In this document: piece after piece, positions 35,117 through 47,002 of the stretch
How positions within the stretch are numbered: position 1 is the first letter of the stretch
How the letters are laid out: every line of letters begins with the position of its first letter
DNA from: Cyathus striatus
Lineage: Eukaryota > Basidiomycota > Agaricomycetes > Agaricales > Nidulariaceae
Reading direction: 5' to 3'
NCBI GenBank assembly: GCA_025738555.1
Contig: JAOVFP010000009.1
Location: 3,658,001-3,722,000, forward strand
Length of the DNA stretch: 64,000 nucleotides
Made by a program: the position numbers and the translations under genes
The notes under the pieces: generated by a model
Told to the model about the DNA's origin: nothing
Database searches by the model: none
Seen by the model: the letters and a program-made list of their open reading frames with translations, nothing else

Positions 35117-37716
35117 ATGACAATCCCCCGTACATTACCCACCATCTCCTCTTACCCATCTTCCTCTCCATCCGCTCCAACCCGGCACGAAGATGAAGGC
35201 CTAACAAAGTGTTATCAATACAAACTCCACGGGGGCGATTTTAGAAGTGTCGCACTGAGCGCTGCGCAGAATCTTATTTTCCTGCTGAAGAGTGCTAGTA
35301 CGTCCCTTTCCTCTTTCTCTCCCTTCCAAACAAGATTCTAATGTAATACGATAGAATGGAAAGCGGAACACGCCAAACCGCATCACAAATTTTCGAAATT
35401 GGATCAAATGCCTCAATGTTCGTCTCTCCCTCCCTTCCCTCCCCCCTTCTTTCCTCTTACTAACACACAACCTCATAAAGCCGCACGAGTTCCAGAATCA
35501 GAACTCCAAGCCACACTCACCACAATCCTCCAAAACACCCTAACATCACCCACACACGCAACTCTCCTCACAAAGGGTACCCAAATCATATCTCAACTCA
35601 TAGCCGCAACAACCATCAGAGAAACAATCCGCGCCCTCGATGCCCTCGCAGCATTCCACACCGAAGCACTCGTCAAACTCGGTGGACAGGCTTTCAGCCC
35701 CCTTGCCCCTCCCCCTTCCAAGCCCAAAGAAACCGGACCTGCGTTGGATATCGGGAAGAGGAAAGTTAAAAGGCCAATGTCGTATTTCACATTCACGATA
35801 GAGCGATACCCCGAAAGATTGATCGTTTCGTGGCCTTTGGAATTTGGCGAGGATTATGTTAAAGCTGCTACCAGTGTGGCGGGGACGCTTAGGGCTGAAC
35901 AGAGGGATCCTTGTTTTGTTGATTTTGTTGTATGTCCCTCTTTCCCTTCTTTCTCTTCGTAGTTCGAATACTAATGATACTTGAAGGCCTTCCATATAGG
36001 CTACCTCCTCCTCCAAACAGGCCACCAAATCACCGAGTCTTCTCGGGGTTTAGGCACCGTCGGATTCCGAAAAGATACGCAGACGTATCTCTCTCTTGGG
36101 GATTCGGGTGAAGGGCATGTATGGGGCACAACGAGGAAGAATAGGTGGATGAGGGGTGTTGTTGTTCATGTTGAAAGTGCGTTTCTTTTTTTTCTTTTCT
36201 TTTTTCGATATGTGCTGATGATACTATGATAGATCAAGAACGCCCCATCGCAGAACAAATCGAATCGTACCGTCCACCCAGTATCCACGATTTCGCACGT
36301 ACGAGGTTACATACCGGTGCCTCTGCACCCAATACATATTATATCGGACGCGCAATGAGGGATTCGAGGACGGGGGATTTTGGGTTTGATTTTGTAAAGG
36401 TGGTGAATACGACAAGTGCAGCAGCCACGGCTGCATTCCGTCTTGGCGCAGCAGAATGTGTAGTTGCGATGGAAGGTCTCACAACGGGTCAGATGGTCTC
36501 CTACATGCGTGGTCTAGGCGGACACGTGTTGAGGGGGTACAAGCAAGTTCTGTACGTCCCCCCCTCCCCTCCTTTTCGTAAATCTTAATACTAATAACGT
36601 ATATGACACAGATCTGCCGCATTCAACCTGGACCAACCCATCCTAGACGACTCACCCGAAGGCGAAGAAGGGAAGCAGCACCCTAAGGTGTTGATTGATA
36701 AAATGGAGATTGCGAGGCGGGCTATTGAGTTGACTGTTCTTGGGGGTTTCGATAAGATTATTTGGGGTGCTGATGGGTATAATAGCTGTATGTCCTTTCT
36801 CCTTTTCTTTCCTACCGACGCTAATATGGCAACGACAGCGATACACGAGCTAGGATTCCGAAACTCCCTGGAACTAGTCCACCGCGCGCACGAATTCGGA
36901 TTAACAACGTACATGTCCGCAGGCCTTAAAGTGCACAATATCAAAGATGCGGTGTTGTCAGGTCTTGATGGTGTCGGTGTCGGCGCTGGTGTGATTAGAG
37001 CCATAGATCAACGTACCGGTTCGTTTTTCTTCTTTATCATTTGAAAATTAGAGCTGATGCGGGAAATAGGAATGCAAGGCCCATACCGAGAATCCCAAAT
37101 CGATAAACTAACAGTCGCACGTGACAACGCAGCCAACTCCGTCCGCGGACGCGGAGTCCATCTCCTCGCGCGCTTGGACCAGATGTTCTTCCTAGGCACA
37201 CTCACACACGATGAATACATCCTCCGAAACCAGCTCTACACAGCTCTATACTCGAAAAACGAATCCGAAGTGCAGAGGATACTATGTGACGACCCTGCTG
37301 CCCTTCGAGTAGCTAGTATATCGGATGATGGAGAGTTACCTTGGGTTGGGAAAGCCAAGAGGATATTGAGGAGTGAGTATCCTTTGTTGAGGAGTGGGGT
37401 TGGGAAGGTTAAGGATGGAGAGGTGCTTTGGGATGAGTTTTGTCGGTGTTTGGAGGTTTTGGTTAGTGAGGAAGATGATGAAGGCATTTATGCGTGCGTT
37501 TTTTTCTTTTTCTTTTTGAGGTGATGGGTGCTGATTTGGGGATAGGTATTATGATTCGGAGAGTTGGAGAGCGTTTAGGAAGGCTTATAGGGAGGTTATG
37601 GGTCAATCTGAGGTATGTTTCTTTTTCGTCCTTTTGTGGTTCAGTGACTGATGGCTTTGAAGTTGGCTCAGGGTGATAATAGGATAACGTTGAAGATTGG
37701 GCCGTACTCTGTTTAG
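35117..37716 (+). CDS. Gene T-2: 697-aa protein of unknown function, second copy
   Basis: Exons: 35117-35297, 35355-35417, 35481-35929, 35987-36176, 36233-36551, 36612-36787, 36839-37018, 37070-37493, 37546-37612, 37672-37716. Every exon length equals that of T-1 (2094 nt total) and the frame is open. Differences from T-1 are mostly synonymous or in introns. Amino acid changes I noticed are few and conservative (for example IRALDAL for IRSLDAL, VLIDKME for VLVDKME). The GTTCGT donor of intron 7 and the TATA context are kept; the intron 2 donor reads GTTCGT as well. Such preservation of ten exons and silent change in the third codon position suggest selection on the protein or very recent copying. 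Its 3' flank is interrupted about 190 bp after the stop by the 2.75 kb element at 37910. Confidence 0.85.
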
Positions 37717-37909
37717 TTCGCTCTTTACTTTTACTATTTATTTTAGATGATTACATACGGTCATTTCTGGGTTGGCATTTGTACACTCGTTTATTACTTG
37801 CATTTTAGAGCAATATAGTTCTGTTTTTTAATGATCTTGTTTGGTTTTGTCTGGAAATGAATAGTTGGTTGTTGTTATTGGTTCGAACTTTGAATCAAAC
37901 TTTCAGATT

Positions 37910-40659
37910 GGGCCGTCAACTTTTCGAGTTACCGGTAACTCGAATGGAACTCGACTGGAACTCGACTGGAACTTAACTTAGGAACTCACCTGTAACTCGA
38001 AAAATGTAAATTACCTGAATTTGTATGGTATATCACAGACATTCCAATGCTGCTATGGATTACTAGATTAGTGCTCACTTACTATTGCGCCTCCGCGCTC
38101 ATTATTTCTCGCGCCCCTGAATGCTGATCATTAATTTGATCTGATGCTTCTGCCTCCATCAAATTGATCAATAAGTGCCGCATGTTGTTTTCCATGGCGC
38201 GTTTGATCGCATTCATACGCCTCATCATCGTCATAAGCAGTGAGCACTCATTATTTTCATTTCTGGTCGAGTTCTTGGGCGATTCCTCTCAATATTTTTG
38301 TGAATGTTAATGTATATTAAATGCTTCAACTGTACAGCTAAATTACCTATAAAATAGTATGATAAGCTCAGATTATTATTATTATTGTTATATTTTATGT
38401 AAGCACAGTACATGATGTTTATGCAACTAAGATGTTATATTACATACAAAATAATTAGCTTCATATTGTAAAAAAAAAATTACAGGAAGAATCCAAAAAC
38501 TGAGAGAAGAATGCACAAAATACATGCTCACTGTTGAGCATGATGATGGAAGAAGTGCGACGCGATCACCATCAATGCATCAGATGCAAGTGGAGTTATC
38601 GGGAATTTGATGGTTGATGTGATGGCGCTATTTTTACACATCCTTGGCGGCAGGGGTGGGCGTGGGAAACAACGAGCTAAGGGATCACGACAACAATGAG
38701 CACAATAATAAAGTATGGGTTTTTTGTAATGGAATTTGAGGAACTTAAAATAGGAACTTAACTGGAACTCCACTGGAACTCGAATGGAACTCAACTCAAA
38801 TTCGAGTGGAGTTGAGTTGTCATTTACCACTCGAAGGTAACTCGATGGTAACTCGACTGACACTCGAATTTAGCTTAAGCGAGGAACTCGATGGAACTTA
38901 ACTTTTACTCGAAAAAAAATAAGCGAGGAACTCAACTCCACTCGAGGGAACTTAACTTTCACTCAAAAAAATAAGCGAGAAACTTAACTTTACTCAAGGG
39001 AACTTAACTTTTACTCGAAAAATAACCAAGTTGTATAATGATTACCTTACAATAATTATACAGTAGTTTGTGTTGTTTCCCGCCCCCCCGCTCGCTGTTT
39101 CCCACGCCTATAATTCAATGTTTATTCATTCCCTATTAGTTGCACATTCTCATTGTTGCCCGCACCTCCGCTCATAATTTCCCACGCTTCCGCTATCATT
39201 CTGATCTCTACTCATACTATCCCGCACTCCCACTCATGATTTCCCACACTTCTGTTACTATTCTGCTGTTCACTCCATCCGCCTCCTGCTCAGCATTTCC
39301 CACGCTTTCGCTTCTCCTCTAATCCGCTCACAATTTCCTGCGCATTTCATCATTCCCGCCCTCCCGCTCATAGTTTCCCACGCCTCCACTTCTGCTGTTC
39401 ACTGCTGTCCGCACCCCCGCCTAACATTTTCCCACGCTTTCGCTGATCATTCCGACCTCTTTTCACTTTCCCGCCCTCCCGCCTATATTTTCCCACGCCT
39501 CCGCTTTTCACTTCTGATGCTCATTGCTGTCCGCTTCTACTTCTCACGCCTCCGCTTCTGTTGTTCACTGCTGTCCGCATCCCCGCTCGAAATTTCCCAC
39601 GCTTCTCGTTTATCATTTTGACCTCTGTTCATTATCTCCCACCCTCCTACTCATAGTTTCCCATGCCTCCGCTCTTACTTTCCCACACAATTAATACACT
39701 TTTCCAACAAATCACATAATCTACTGTACAAAGCATAGAACATATTATTATAAAGGACTAAATACATATGTAACTCGCATTTTTTATATGTTTATTTACA
39801 TTATTACTTAATATAATATGGTCTACTATGTGTATAACAACTTACATTAAGTGATGCAAAAAGATTGAAAGAAAAAGAGCAAGAACTGAGCTAAAAATTT
39901 AAGAAAAGACTTGCTTACTGTTAAGGATGATGACTAGGAAGCGTGCCCATCAACAATCCCACAGTGTGTTCATATGTTGACATCGCTGTGATAAATATTT
40001 GAGTTGATGTAAGTGATGGATAGTACAACACACATGCAAATGTGTGTAAATAAAGGCGGGCAGCATGCGTGGGAATTGTTGAGCAGAGTTGTAGAAAACA
40101 TTAGGCGGGCGGGGGTATGGGAACAGAGCAGTAGTTATAGTAGTGATTAGTGTATACTTACTGTACACTTGAACTTTTGAAATTTGAATATTCGGAACTC
40201 GACTTACACCTGATAGGAACTTAATATAACTCAAGGGAACTCGACTTTCATGAAAAAAAACTTAGTGAGGAACTTGAGTCCACTCAAAAAACTTAACTTT
40301 AACTCGAAAAACTTAACAGGAGCTCAAAATGTTAGCAGCCCCTCTACTCGACTTGAGGGAACTTGACTTTCACTCAAAAAACACGAGTGAGTAACTTAAC
40401 TTGACTCAAAGGAACTCGACTTTCCCTCAAAAAAAATAATAAGTGGTGAACTTAAGTTTACTCGAGGGAACTCGACTTTTCCAAAAAAAAAAAAGTGAGG
40501 AACTTAAGTCCACTCGAAATATAAAAATGGCCACTTGAGGTAACTTAACTTCGACTCGAAAAAGGTAAGCGAGCTCAAAAGTGGAACTCAACTATAACTT
40601 AACTGTAACTTAACTGTAAATCGAAAAACTCGACAGGAACTCGAAATGTTAGCAGCCCC
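37910..40659. mobile_element. 2750 bp element built of AACTCGA/AACTTAA repeats, 9 bp target duplication
   Basis: Inserted in the T-2 3' flank. The uninterrupted sequence at 51501-51520 gives both boundaries: TTTCAGATT occurs at 37901-37909 and again at 40660-40668. The ends are imperfect inverted repeats, GGGCCGTCAACTTTTCGAGT against GGGGCTGCTAACATTTCGAG. The outer kilobases consist of hundreds of bases of GGAACTCGA, AACTTAACT and TAACTCGA words; the centre is the C-rich array at 39060-39700. No transposase frame. A 9 bp duplication (10 if an adjacent C is counted) is compatible with MULE-type or KDZ-type movement; the superfamily is undecided. A second copy of the right end (GTTAGCAGCCCCT near 40330) lies inside, hinting at an internal duplication or nesting. 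Confidence 0.8.
39060..39700. repeat. C-rich degenerate tandem array inside the AACTCGA element
   Basis: Repeats of a unit close to TTTCCCACGCCTCCGCTCAT or CCCGCCCTCCCGCTCATAGT, alternating and variable in length. The plus strand is strongly pyrimidine-rich. No frame is maintained. It is flanked by AT-rich sequence on both sides. Confidence 0.7.
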
Positions 40660-40668
40660 TTTCAGATT

Positions 40669-41190
40669 CCTTGTTCACTATCGGCGTCTCCCCATGGTTG
40701 TCTCTGGCTTTTGCACACTCTGAACCATGTCTTCTCTATAGTACACCACCTTCCAAAATCAAGACAACCGCAAACATCGGAATATCCAGCTTGAAACGGA
40801 GTGGATTTGGAGTGGATACCTCTTGAGTCTTGTGGATCGACTAGGAAAGTGATTACCTACACCCTTCTAATCGTCAACTTACCTACTTTCCCCTTATATT
40901 CCCTTCCAGAGAACGCTAACACGCAATCAAACAAATGTCTCGCGTGATCCTCCATTGAGGCTTCTCAGCCTCGTCCATTTCTTATGCTACCACGCGCCGA
41001 ACTGAAGAGTTTATACTACACTCCGTTCTCGCAACACCGAAACTTGAAGGCACCAAACAAGTCGCATACGTCGCATACTAGGACAACTCGAAGCGCTGCA
41101 CCTGTCTATCCCTTATCTCAAGCAAAACTCCCTGAAGCTGGTGAAGACGATGTCGGTTTGAAATGTAATTGTAAAGAGTAAGCAGATGAG
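40669..41190 (+). repeat. R block of unit 2
   Basis: Same landmarks as the block after T-1 (GTTGTCTCTGGCTTTTGC, CAAGACAACCGCAAACATCG, CTCCATTGAGGCTTCTCAGC) but lacking about 170 bp between the GGATCGAC and TAGGAAAGTG landmarks. The spacer from 41191 to 42201 matches the other units and holds no gene. Confidence 0.5.
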
Positions 41191-42201
41191 GGTGGGGAAT
41201 GAGGAACCGGTTGAAAAGTACATGAAACGTTAGGGAGTAGGTGGGTACAAGAGGGTATTAAAAAGGATAGACATGAGTTACCGTAACGTTTTCATTCCAA
41301 TGACGTTCAGAGACTCATAATATCTTCGAGGGTTCATCGAATCCCCCGATACAGCATAGATTCTCTCCCCATTCCACCCGTACAAGACATATCTTCGATG
41401 GTATGTCTGTTCCCTACAAAGTTCACATAATCGTCTCACCATAACGACCTACCATTCTCTACCTACAACGAAGACCCGCAAAATATGTGTCGAACACCTA
41501 CAGGTAAAGCAATCTGTGCATGTACGTATGTACATACTGTCAGTTTTATTGACATGTTCTTGTGTCGCGCCCAAGATCATCAGTTAATGGTTTAGTGAAA
41601 CTGAGAAAATCTCGGTAAGTGTTGTATCGACGACTTCACTTTTCATGGCGGATCTAGTTCAATTGATAATCCCAACTCAGACCAGCGTCATTTTGGTTAA
41701 GACTTCTTCGGTACCAAGAATTTCAGGCTCACCTGAACCAATCGCATCACTTCGATATCCCTCTTTAAATATAGCAGGATTCCGCAATCATAAAATCCAG
41801 AAATCAAATTTCGTGTCTCATCAAGCACCGAACGAAGGAGGAGTTCATAGCACGTACAACCAGTTACTTATTGTCGTTCACAGAGGCAGGGTTGTAGTTT
41901 AAACTTATCGCCATCACAAGAAGGTTTTCCTTATCTCGCAAAGCAGGCACTGGACAGACATGGTTACAGTTGTATATCATTGTTGGTACAGCAGCTAAGT
42001 AAAAGTACAGGTGATAGATGTTACTTGCTAGCCATAGATTGGTCGCGTACATAGGAATGGCAATATAGCTAAATAATGTGAATACAGTAATAACTATAGC
42101 GGAACACTTCACTTATTATCTGGAGAATCATAAAGTACATGACAGAGCTAATTTTGATAAAGCGTCGGCGGAGGTAATAGTTGTTGCATCGCCACAAGAT
42201 A

Positions 42202-43174
42202 TCATTCGAGATCCATTTGTGGTACATTTTCAGTAAAGGGTACGCCCCATGGTTGTAGCTTTTGTTCCACATAGTTCGCAACATCCAACGGGGGAATGTA
42301 AGAGGGACCAGGGATTGGTCCAATTTGAACTTTTTGTCTATTTCGATTCGAGCCAGCCTTTTTATTTCTTGACCCATTAGGCCCTCTGGTATAACGGTAG
42401 TCCGGGTTTACAACTTTGAACTTTGTTATCCCTTTATGAGATAGTTGTCGATATTCCGACTTTTTAATCTGTAAGATGTTGAGTATGCAGGAACATTAAC
42501 TGTCGCAAAGATATCTACTGACCGGATCCATTTGTTTCCACTCTTGCGATAACCTCTTAGATACCTCCCCAGTTGTACCCTTAAATCCAGAGTTTATTAA
42601 CTGTCTAGATCGCTCTTTGCGAAATATAATCCAAGGATTTGGAGGCCTTCGAGGACCACCGTTGTCTGCTCGAGGCTTCTGAGAAAGAAGATAAACCTCT
42701 CGTTCACTCCCTGTAAATAAATAATGAATCATATATACATTATGCAAGAGAGGCAGTCAACTTACAATCATCGGTAAGACTTGAACTTGATAGAGGATCA
42801 CGTACACTAGAAGTGGACTCTGAGTTGTACGAATTAATTCTCTTTTCACTCAGGACTGAGGATGACTGAGGATTCTCTGTAAGTATGAGACCATTCCCAT
42901 TCTTTGTCGTCACAGTCGAATATGGGTAATTTATGTCACAGCGGCTGAAGAATAACGATTCATTATCTGTAGTATGATTCTGAGTGAACACTGTGTCACC
43001 GTCGTGATGGACGGCACACAACATACCTTGCTGACTTAGCAGCATACTGTTCTCAAGAGAAGGGTTGTCTATAGTGAGATACAACTCTTGTTCGGTTCCA
43101 TCTGGATAAGCTTGGGAATTATAACACCAAAGAAGGGGATCGATTAACATAAGGTTGGAGTAGTCCACAGACAT
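42202..43174 (-). CDS. Gene H-2: HMG-box factor, C-terminus shortened (287 aa)
   Basis: Exons on the minus strand: 43174-42766, 42710-42523, 42468-42202 (864 nt). HMG box as in H-1 (RRPPNPWIIFRKERSRQL, GEVSKRLSQEWKQM, NPDYRYTRGPNGSRNKK). Intron 2 uses GTCAGT where H-1 has GTGAGT. After QMDLE the codon is TGA, where H-1 reads on for a further 17 residues, so the Gln-rich end is missing; the DNA-binding part is complete. TATA box at 43278-43284; conserved upstream block at 43404-43446. Likely functional as a DNA-binding protein, but the loss of the tail could alter partner contacts (inference). Confidence 0.8.
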
Positions 43175-43403
43175 AGCGTAGGATTTTAAAATAATAAGAT
43201 AATTTCAAGATATAAAGCCAATCGCTGAGGGGTAGCTCAAGAGTTAGCTGGTGGGTAGCTGAACTAAACGACTCGATATTTATAGTAGTGGAATTTAAGG
43301 TTTATTATTTGCTCCCTATATTGATTCAACATGATCTAATTTAATTATTAAATTGGTTTTCTATAATACCTTTTATGATAATTAGTTGAACTAGATCGAC
43401 GGC

Positions 43404-43446
43404 GGTACCGAGACACGTGGCAAATCTCCATGACATCATCATAGTA
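43404..43446 (-). promoter_or_regulatory. Conserved upstream block of H-2
   Basis: GGTACCGAGA, CACGTGGCAA, CATGACATCATCATAG in the same order and spacing as before H-1, about 230 bp from the ATG. Confidence 0.45.
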
Positions 43447-43608
43447 ATAGTATTCGTGAAGCCCTTTATATCTTCTACACATACCAGTAAATATGTACCA
43501 CGTATGTATATGATGTCTAATAAACGATAGCCAAACGGTTTCTCAACGTGGTCAGTTGTAGTCTGATTGAAACAAGTGGTTTTGGTCATACCAAGTAGCA
43601 TATAATGA

Positions 43609-44378
43609 TCAAGGGGGTCCAAGGAATTTGCTAAGGTATATAGGGTCGGTTTATTTTTAAGCAGGGTTCTGGGTACCCTCCCTCCCTCCGTGGGAAATAA
43701 TTACCGCATATAGATTATTTATAATCAATCCATGTGACTTGCCCATCAAAATTTTGCTCGCCTGGCATAACTTAAACTTTGAACTTGCCTTCAACATACT
43801 TACTTAATTTTGACTGTTAACAGTTAGTGCATAGTTAAGAAGTATGAGAATAATGAAAAGGGAAATGTGACACAATGGAAACAAATAAAAGGTTGGTATA
43901 TACTTGCTCAAGAATTGATTTTAAAAAGCTTTTGATGTCTTAGGATTATCAAGACTTGTTCTAGGCAATGCTCAACTCAGTAGCTGACAGAAGCTATCTT
44001 TCCACATTCTGAGCAGAGTATTTTATTAGATGCATCTTGGTTGTCATGCCCTGTAAGATATATTAATACCCTTGTATAGTATACTACTACCTGCAGTGAC
44101 ATATTAATGTATGTGTCCTTGCTCAAATCTGAATTAAATGAGAGCTGACTGTAAGTACATGTGACTAAGAAAATCACTTTGGTGTATTGTAATTCAGCAA
44201 GAAATCAGCTCAGAATAAGTGTTGTGTGAGCACTCTCATCTGAAGAACAAAATACAACAGTATTTAGCTAATTTTAAGCTAAATTCTAAGTGAGGTCCAG
44301 AAATTTTTTAAGAGGCTCAGACCCCCCCCCTCCCTCCCTAACCCTATATGGCTCAGCAAAATCCTTGGACCCCCTTGA
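43609..44378. mobile_element. MITE (770 bp) with 6 bp target duplication TAATGA
   Basis: Inverted ends of roughly 45 bp: left TCAAGGGGGTCCAAGGAATT then TGCTAAGG and ATATAGGGT; right end in reverse complement TCAAGGGGGTCCAAGGATTT then TGCTGAG and ATATAGGGT. TAATGA lies at 43603-43608 and 44379-44384. Unit 1 (near 31323) has the site without the insert. The interior is AT-rich with no transposase. Superfamily not assigned. Confidence 0.8.
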
Positions 44379-44412
44379 TAATGAAGGAGTTGATTTCCAA
44401 CCAGCTCGAACA

Positions 44413-44838
44413 TTATACACTACTAGAATCGATGTGCATTCCGTTCCAATCTGCCCAAATCTTCATGCTACTGTCACTGCGAATTGATCCAATGTCCATC
44501 TTCACGTACAGCGATGCAGTCATTCCCACCCACTCATTCGAACTCTCCCTCCTCCCTCCCTCGTCTAGCATCCAATGAGAACAAGAATGATACCTCTGAT
44601 ATTCAAAATAAACACATGTAAGTACTACAGCTGCGGTCATTAGTAGCACACCATCTCCATTTTCCACTTTCAAGTGGATTTCAGTGAGTTGGATTACGTT
44701 CAGCAAAATCTCCGGCCTAACATTAACAAAATATTTGACTTCCATACTACGGCATCTTGCTATCTGGGGTAAACCAACCTGACCTATATCTTGCCTGTAG
44801 GATGGAATCGACCGTTCATTTATAGGTGGTAATATCAA
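44413..44838 (-). pseudogene. Gene Y-2 remnant with open frame and one membrane segment
   Basis: 141-codon minus frame: SIPSYRQDIGQVGLPQIARC, KYFVNVRPEILLNVIQLTEI, a hydrophobic segment GVLLMTAAVVLTCVYFEY, then SHWMLDEGGRRESSNEWVG. It is open, but compared with unit 4 it lacks the central exon of about 430 bp and reads through what was an intron (acceptor TAG changed to TGG), and the upstream start ATG of unit 1 is GTG here. I therefore regard it as a deleted derivative, possibly still translated. Confidence 0.45.
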
Positions 44839-44939
44839 ATGGAGTATGCAATTCTCTGTAATAAGACGTTAATGGAAAGAATGATTCAAGTAAACAGGGG
44901 CACGCACCGTCCCCGGAGTTTGCCCACGATAGTATCCAA

Positions 44940-45345
44940 GCGCGGGTACCTGCTTGGTAGGTACCGGTCTGGGTTCCTACAGAAGTGAAAAATCAACGAG
45001 GTCACGGGATCATGGAGAGCAAGGGAGCGAGGATTATGTAGGTTCGATTTGCGTTTAACGGTGACGTGACTGTCACCTGTGTTGTTTTTCTCATTAGATT
45101 TGTCTCCGCCGGATATGACTTTGAGGAGCTGAGATGCTTGAGGAAGAGAAGGAGGTTGGAAGCAAGTTGAGAAAGTTCGATCGGCGAAAATTGGATTTGT
45201 GGGATTATTTGGTTTTATCTTTGGAAATAAACAGACTGCTGGCGTTGTTGATTGATTGGTTCGGCTTGGCAAACTTCTCATCGTTCGCTTTCGTCTCCAC
45301 TTAGCTTTCTCTGGCTCTCGCATTGCGTATAAAAACCATGCTCTC
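44940..45345 (-). promoter_or_regulatory. Promoter-like block Z of Y-2
   Basis: Copy of Z-1 with TGACGTGACTGTCAC at 45062-45076. A 145-aa minus frame (45323-44886) is open here too. The sequence after 45360 is the H downstream spacer of the next unit, with no gene up to 45742. Confidence 0.4.
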
Positions 45346-45742
45346 GCATCTTTCTAAGGTTGAACTTAGAAGTCCTCGGTAAGTGTTATATCGACAACTT
45401 AAAATTTCATACAAAGTGGATCTAACAGGCTCACCGGCACCCACCTCATCGCTCCATATCCCTCCTCATATATACCTGGATCCAGCATTTAGAGTTCATG
45501 TTCTGTATTTAAGTTTACACATGATAAGATGTACAATCAGGGAAAACTTGTTCGTGTCGTTCATGGTCGTATATCATGTTTGGTACCGATTGGCCGAGTA
45601 AAGATACAGATGTTATATTAAACTTGGTAACTATTGATTCATCGCGTATATAGGGATCGTAAATAAGTAAATGTTGTGAATACGGTAATAACTACTATGG
45701 CAGAAGAGTTGCATTATAAAGTACGTAATAGAGCTAATTTCA

Positions 45743-46662
45743 TTAAAGCGCTGGGGAAGGTAAGAGTTGTTGCATCGCTATAAGATATATTTCGAGTTGT
45801 TTTTGATGATCCATTTGTGGTACATTTTCAGCAAAGGGTAAGCCCCATGGTTGTAGCTGCTGTTCCACATAATTTGCTACATTCAATGGAGGGAAGTAAG
45901 AGGGACCAACGATTGGTTCAGTTTGAACATTCTGTCTATTTCGATTCGAGCCAGCCTTTTTATTTCTTGACCCATTAGGCCTTCTGGTGTAACGGTAGTC
46001 CGGGTTTACAACTTTGAACTTTGTTATCCCTTTATGAGATAGTTGTCGATATTCCGACTTTTTAATCTGTAAGATGTTGAGTATGCAGGAACGTTAACTG
46101 TCGCAAAGATATCTACTGACCGGATCCATTTGTTTCCACTCTTGCGATAACCTCTTAGATATTTGTACCCTTAAATCCAGAGTTTATTAACTGTCTAGAT
46201 CGCTCTTTGCGAAATATAATCCAAGGATTTGGAGGCCTTCGAGGACCACCGTTGTCTGTTCGAGGTTTCTCAGAAAGAAGATACACCTCTCATTCACTCC
46301 CTGTAAATAAATAATGAATCATGTATACGCTATGCGAGAGAAGCAGTCAACTTACAATCATCCATAGGATTCGGTGAGCTTGATGAAGAGTCAGGTGTAA
46401 TTCGCCTTTCTGTGTGGCTCATTGATGATGATGGTTCGTCACCTGTAGTATTATAGTGAGCAAAATACCGTCTTGGAACACACAACGTACCTGGCTGTTG
46501 TTGAAACATACTCATCTCAAGAATATTAAGAATACTATCTGGCATGGTAATATACATCTGTTCTTTCTCGGTTCTATCAGCGCAGGCCTCGGGATAATCA
46601 CACAAAAGCAGAGGATCCGAGTCATTCATCATCACTTGACTAAAGTCCGAGTTCGCCAACAT
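45743..46662 (-). pseudogene. Gene H-3: HMG-box gene with 8 bp deletion and divergent N-terminus
   Basis: Exons on the minus strand: 46662-46356, 46300-46121, 46066-45743. Exon 1 codes for an N-terminus clearly different from H-1/2/4 (MLANSDFSQVMMNDSDPLLL, PDSSSSSPNPMDDC) and 96-102 nt shorter. Exon 2 is 180 nt instead of 188: eight bases are missing inside the HMG box (after the position of FKGT), shifting the frame before the second half of the box. Exon 3 still codes for the basic tail and keeps the ancestral end (HQKQLEIYLIAMQQLL then stop). TATA-like box at 46719-46725. It looks like a formerly distinct subtype recently broken. Confidence 0.7.
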
Positions 46663-46812
46663 ATGATTTTATTAAATGGGATAAGTAAAAGGTAGAGTAA
46701 CTAAACCAAAAACGAGATATTTATATTAATCGAATGTTTAATTATGTAATTATTATATTGGTTTTGTACTACCTTTTATGGTAACCCGACCGACGTCGCG
46801 TCGATTGTCGTC

Positions 46813-46855
46813 GGTACCGAGACACGTGGCAAACTCTCATGACATCATCATAGTG
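46813..46855 (-). promoter_or_regulatory. Conserved upstream block of H-3
   Basis: GGTACCGAGA, CACGTGGCAA, CATGACATCATCATAG, here about 150 bp from the ATG. It persists although the gene is frameshifted and its N-terminus diverged. Confidence 0.45.
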
Positions 46856-47002
46856 TTCATGTCGTCGAGTGAAGCCTGGCTGTACATGTTCTCATTTCGC
46901 TGTACGCTAGCCAACATTGACTAGGAACGATGTCTAAGAGACCATAGCGCTAGTTTTGTCTCAATAACGTCAATAATTACATTTCACTTGTAATCGCTTG
47001 TA

